NCBI GenBank assembly: GCA_051453625.1
Contig: JBOZIK010000001.1
Coordinates: 81,200,198 to 81,264,197, forward strand
Length of the DNA stretch: 64,000 nucleotides
Source: Welwitschia mirabilis
Taxonomy: Eukaryota; Gnetophyta; Gnetopsida; Welwitschiales
Direction of reading: 5' to 3'
Part shown: positions 60,197-64,000 of the stretch, one piece after another
Numbering within the stretch: position 1 is the first letter of the stretch
How the letters are laid out: every line of letters starts with the position of its first letter
Translations under genes and position numbers: made by a program
The notes under the pieces: model-generated
What the model saw: only the letters and a program-made list of their open reading frames with translations
What the model was told of the DNA's origin: nothing
Database searches by the model: none

Positions 60197-61521
60197 TGTT
60201 ATACTATCAATTTGTAAGAATTTAATGGTCTATTTGGAGTACTTTTGTACGATATTTATATAGTTTTGAAAGCAATTCTTATGATTATGGAGAGTTGATG
60301 AAATGATCATGGAAACATGTAGTTCTTTGCATAATTAGAGGTATTTTAGGCATAATCTAGTACTTAGTATGTCAAAGTAAGACTAATGATGAAGAAGGTT
60401 GATTTGCTTTACTTGAAAATATTTGGAAGGGTGTTGTCCCTACTCTCATCCCTATGACAGATGGGATGATAATCCATTATGACAGCTATGTGGACCAGAG
60501 CAAACGAAGCCCCTTTTCTAAGGAGATTTCATCCCCATTGCCTTATTCATGATACAAGAGATGATAACACATCTGGAGCCAACTATGGGACTAATTGTAG
60601 AGTTAAAAGCTAATGGTTTATCTATTATTAAGGGGCATTGTGCCAGTATTATCTCTATAATAGTTAGGATGATAACTATTTTGTATAAGTGGGATTAAAC
60701 TATCTTGTAATGGGGTCATGCATCCTACTTTGACTACTATGCTTTCTTCTCTAACTTCTAGGATTATGGTTCTAGACCTTTCAATGTAAAACTATAAATA
60801 CCTCCCTTATGCTTACTTCCAATTCATCGTTTATCCCCAATATACTTGTGGTGGAAGATTAAAGGATAAGAGATTTATATGATAGCTATAGAGAGGATTT
60901 CCCTTAGTGTTAGGCTAAGTCTCTTCCATTGAGACGTTGCTACTTTAGTGTAAGTAAATGTAATATTCTTTGAATTAATACAATTACTCTTTTCATTAAA
61001 ATTTTATTTATGTCCTTATGGTTTAAGTTGATTATAGTTTAAGTAACAATTTTGTAATTTATTTAGATCATAAGGACAATATTTATCAAGGTTGACTTTA
61101 GTTAGTTTAGATTTGCATTGTTATTCCATTTCCATTTCACATTGCATTCCATATTCTATTTAGTATATCTCATAGTTCATGTTGATTAGGAATAAGTTAA
61201 GTACTCTTTTTAATTAATTTGAATTATAGAGAAGATAATTCTTGTAACAGAAGGATTAGGATCTAATAGAATTCATTCCACTTCTATTTGCATTTCATCT
61301 GCATTCACTTTGCATTACATTTTATTTTTCTTATTTGATTTTAGTTATTAAAAGATAAAAGGCACCTTTGAAAATCAATTCTCTAACTGTAAGCCTAGTA
61401 CTTTCATTGGGATTATGACATTCAGATAAACTCCTATCTATACTCCTATGTGTTTTTCTATAAGTAATTTGATTTATAGGTTTACCTAAAGGACTTCATA
61501 ATTGCATAAATTCACATCACA
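60197..61521 (+). repeat. 3' LTR of element A2
   Basis: Starts TGTTATACTATCAATTTG after a purine-rich GGGACTGATAAGG stretch that may be the polypurine tract (60169-60181). Ends near CACATCACA by alignment with the 5' LTR. TATA CTATAAATA at 60792-60800. The cassette at 60431-60474 is among the best preserved (TGTTGTCCC ... ATGACAG ... GGGATGATA). Confidence 0.88.
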
Positions 61522-62354
61522 ATTCACTAACCATGTTTGTATACATCCATTCATCATGTAGCGTGGTAGAAGAAGATACCTTCATAGCCATAAGAAACAC
61601 CAACATTTCCACCTTATCTTTGCCTACTTATATCATATTCATTAGGTGCATGAGGTGTTTTATAAAGAATTATTACTAGCCTTTTTTATATGTTCATTAC
61701 TCCTTATAATTACTCACAATTATGTCATTAGCTTTTAAAGGGTACTAGTGCAACTACTGAAAAGAAATTACATAAGAAAAATAATTCATTGCCTACATCA
61801 TCTTCATCTTAAATAACACAAACATTAGTAATTCTTCACACTGTTAATGATGATGATGAGAGTATTTCACTAGTCTTAAGAGAGCATTAGAATAGTGATT
61901 TAGCATACAATGTTTAGTATACTTTGTGATGTTCAAAAATGGGAAAAAGAAATATGACACATATTTAGTTTTTTCTCTTAATAAGTGTAGGAGTAGTTTA
62001 GTTGAGTGGTTTTATGTGCTACTAAAAGTTCCCTTACCTATTGATAATCTCTCATCATACTATTATCTATATTGTTTTTATGTGCATTTTACTTCTCTTA
62101 TGAAATTATACTATTTTACTAATGTTTATATTAAGCTATCTATTATGATTATAAGTGAAATGGTCCTTTACTAATTATGTCTTTACAGCTTATTATATTA
62201 ATGCTCTAAATACTCATAAATGTCCCTTACTACATATGCTTAATAGTATAACTTAATACAATAGATATTCCCCTAACATAGTTTTTTAATGTTTGGACAT
62301 GATCAAAGATATTAAATTCTAGTTTTAATGATGTATCTTATTAAATCCCTTTAT
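61522..62354. other. Unassigned sequence right of A2
   Basis: No motif series. The 82-codon open frame at 61926-62174 (Tyr, Leu and Ser-rich) matches nothing I recognise and lies in no gene context. Confidence 0.45.
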
Positions 62355-63027
62355 TATTATGATGTAGGACTAAAATTATAAGAATAAGAAGTTTCATTAA
62401 AGACATCTTTAGATTTAAAATCCTAGACATCTGTTACAACATTTAGATGTCTATGTAGCCTCAATAAAAATTGTTAAGTTCTTAATTAAAGCATAATAAC
62501 TTAAGAAGTATAATAAAAGATCATGAAATTTCTGCATAAGTATTAAAGTTATCTTCATACATCATCATATCTTCTAGTAATAGAAAGACATTTGCATTAT
62601 TTCAAATGCATAAAAATTAAGAAGTAATGGTTTTTGATAGAAAGAATGTAAATGTAGCTAACAAAAAAACTTCTAAGTATTAAAGATATATATGAAGATC
62701 AAAGTACATCCTATATATGGAAAGACATCTAGTAGAATTTAAAGACATTTAGGATTATATAGAAATATAACACAAAAGATATAAACATGTCTATATTATA
62801 AAGACATCTTATCCAAATGTAGTAGAATTCACAACCCAATGTCTACCAAAATGTAAAAGTGTTAAAATGGTTAAAGCTAACTTAGGATAGATGTGGATAA
62901 GTTGATAAAGATATTTAAGCATCATGAACATCTTAAATAAGTTTAATATAACTTATAGTATGAGTTACTATCCATTAAATATGTCTAACAAATAAATTCA
63001 ATAAGAAGAATATTCATAGTATAGTAT
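62355..63027. repeat. Dispersed repeat C, copy 2
   Basis: Partner of 24766-25460, same orientation, starting TATGATGTAGGACTAAAATT. Repeated AAAGACATCT-type motifs are even clearer here. Its right end meets the antisense family B LTR at 63028. Confidence 0.7.
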
Positions 63028-63644
63028 TGTTAAACTAAAATAAACTAGTTGAATACCTAGTATCATTCTTTCACATGGATAATTGTGATGACTTAATAAA
63101 AGTTATGCCATTTTTATTATCTCATAATTATAATTCAAAAAAGTATAAAATGGAGAGTTTAATAATGTCATTGAAAATTTAACTAAAGAGGTAGGAAAAT
63201 GAATAAGATCTAAGGTTTAGCTAGATTTATCTACTAGTAATTCTTTAATTTAAAGATATACTATAAATTCCTAAAACATACTTAAACTATCATATCATAA
63301 TGGCTTAAGTTATGATGACATAATCTTATTTACCATATGAGAATTGATGAATTTAAAAGTCACTTAATCCTTCATAACCCTTAAATAAGCATGGAAAGTA
63401 AGGACTTAATGTAGTTAAAATCCATCAAATAAAAGTAACTATAATCAACTGACTTAATAAACTTACTTAGTTAACAAAATAACTAGTTCACTAAGCATTA
63501 AAAGTATAAAGTTATCAGTAAAGCAAAATCAAAATAAACATCTATGTTGTATTAAAGTACTTAAAAGGCCATGTTGATTTGACGCTTTAAGGATTCTATT
63601 CTTTTAGAAAAATAAATGATATTTACAAGTGAGGGCTCAAGGCC

Positions 63645-63653
63645 CTTTTATAG
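63645..63653 (-). promoter_or_regulatory. TATA box of the antisense family B LTR
   Basis: Minus-strand CTATAAAAG, identical to 26177-26185 in element B, followed by a GGGCC-CTTGAGCCCTCA segment. Confidence 0.65.
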
Positions 63654-63691
63654 ACGAGGTATTGTTGAGATGGTTAAGATCCTTTGGCTTT

Positions 63692-63899
63692 TAGCATTAG
63701 GTAGAATCTTTGTCATTTAACATTTCGTAGATAAGATTTTGTCTTGTAGCATTTGATGAAGATTGTGTTATAGCATTAGTTAGATTAGATTTTATTCATT
63801 AGCATTAGATAGAGTCTTTATCATTTAGCATTTGGTAGAGGTTATCTTCTAGTGTTTGGTGGAGATTGTCATATAGCATTAGGTGGAATCTTTATCATC
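63692..63899 (-). repeat. Minisatellite of about eight 26-bp units in the family B LTR
   Basis: The degenerate unit is close to TAGCATTTGGTAGA followed by a T-rich GATTGTCAT-type half, repeated about eight times just upstream (minus strand) of the TATA box. The matching part of element B has at most two or three decayed units (AATGCAAGATAACAAGGATC near 26072-26091), so the array is expanded here or eroded there. Confidence 0.75.
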
Positions 63900-64000
63900 A
63901 TGAGTCGAACTTGTGATCTTTGGAGCTAGATTCCTCTACGAACTAGTGCTATTGCACATGTCTCTAGTTCCACCTCCACATGCCTCTGCCACATGTCTTC

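Larger units (their letters stand above)
53841..61521 (+). mobile_element. Element A2: pol-less derivative of family A
   Basis: A plus-strand relative of A1, with 5' LTR 53841-55175, primer site 55179-55196, leader alignable with that of A1, gag-like frames (56060-57555), a 3' region alignable with that of A1, and 3' LTR 60197-61521. The 5.0 kb interior has no protease, RT, RNase H or integrase motif that I can find. It is therefore a non-autonomous (LARD- or TR-GAG-like) or internally deleted element that would depend on A1-type enzymes. The left flank AGTAG has no clear match at the right end. Confidence 0.85.
63028..64000 (-). repeat. Antisense family B LTR, cut by the window end
   Basis: Reversed, it aligns with the second part of the B LTRs (63028-63440 against 40830-41270) and then with their first part (63440-64000). 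It begins on the plus strand TGTTAAACTAAAATAAAC, giving a clean ...GTTTAACA LTR end on the minus strand. The rest lies beyond 64000. No primer site follows its 3' end, so it is either a 3' or a solo LTR. Confidence 0.8.

Noticed and set aside
61517-61530. Target duplication at the right end of A2
   Set aside because: The left flank is AGTAG, and the right flank after CACATCACA is ATTCA/TTCAC, so there is no match.
61926-62174. 82-codon open frame as a gene
   Set aside because: Composition is that of random AT-rich sequence, with no motif and no conserved partner elsewhere in the window.
63692-63899. Evenly spaced repeat as a CRISPR array
   Set aside because: The units are degenerate and directly abutting, without unique spacers, and lie in a plant LTR.

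Overview
This window comes from a plant nuclear genome. It is very AT-rich and poor in CpG, and it is built almost entirely from old, stop-riddled transposable elements of plant type: Ty3/gypsy of the Athila/Tat kind, Ty1/copia of the SIRE kind, and an L1-type LINE. I find no intact host gene, no tRNA or rRNA gene and no CRISPR array. Nearly every long open frame is a chance frame inside a decayed element, so assignments rest on conserved motifs read across frames. Five runs of N (10, 100, 63, 100 and 509 bases, plus a 4-base run) show a scaffolded short-read assembly. The 100-base runs are probably placeholders of unknown true length.

Layout. (1) 1358-14918 holds element A1, a minus-strand Ty3/gypsy element with two 1.15-1.25 kb LTRs, a tRNA-Asp-type primer binding site and a gag-protease-RT block present twice around an N gap. 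(2) 14919-25700 holds low-information sequence, the end of a minus-strand copia LTR with an intact primer site at 20387, a plus-strand Athila-like fragment (gag at 21.7 kb, RT start at 24.2 kb), and one member of a dispersed repeat pair. (3) 25706-41270 is element B, a plus-strand Athila-like element. Its 5' LTR is split by a 5.6 kb LINE (26441-32065); its primer site, gag, protease, RT/RNase H, integrase and 3' LTR follow in order. (4) 42155-50250 is a plus-strand SIRE-like copia element, cut by a solo LTR of family A (46142-47497) with a perfect 5-bp target duplication. (5) 50080-52916 is a tandem duplication that copies the end of the copia pol and carries different microsatellites in its two halves. 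(6) 53841-61521 is element A2, a plus-strand relative of A1 with two LTRs and a gag-like region but no pol. (7) 62355-64000 holds the second member of the dispersed repeat and an antisense LTR of family B that runs off the window.

The insertions give a relative history. The copia element was present before the family A solo LTR, and element B was present before the LINE. Decay is dominated by C-to-T and G-to-A changes, seen clearly in the primer sites and zinc knuckles, as expected for long-methylated DNA.

I did not find a new gene system. The most unusual signal is a cassette of about 42 bp made of two nested inverted repeats (core CTGTCAT, loop, ATGACAG). It recurs about 19 times through family A, in LTRs, leader, coding region and 3' region, always in the same orientation relative to the element.
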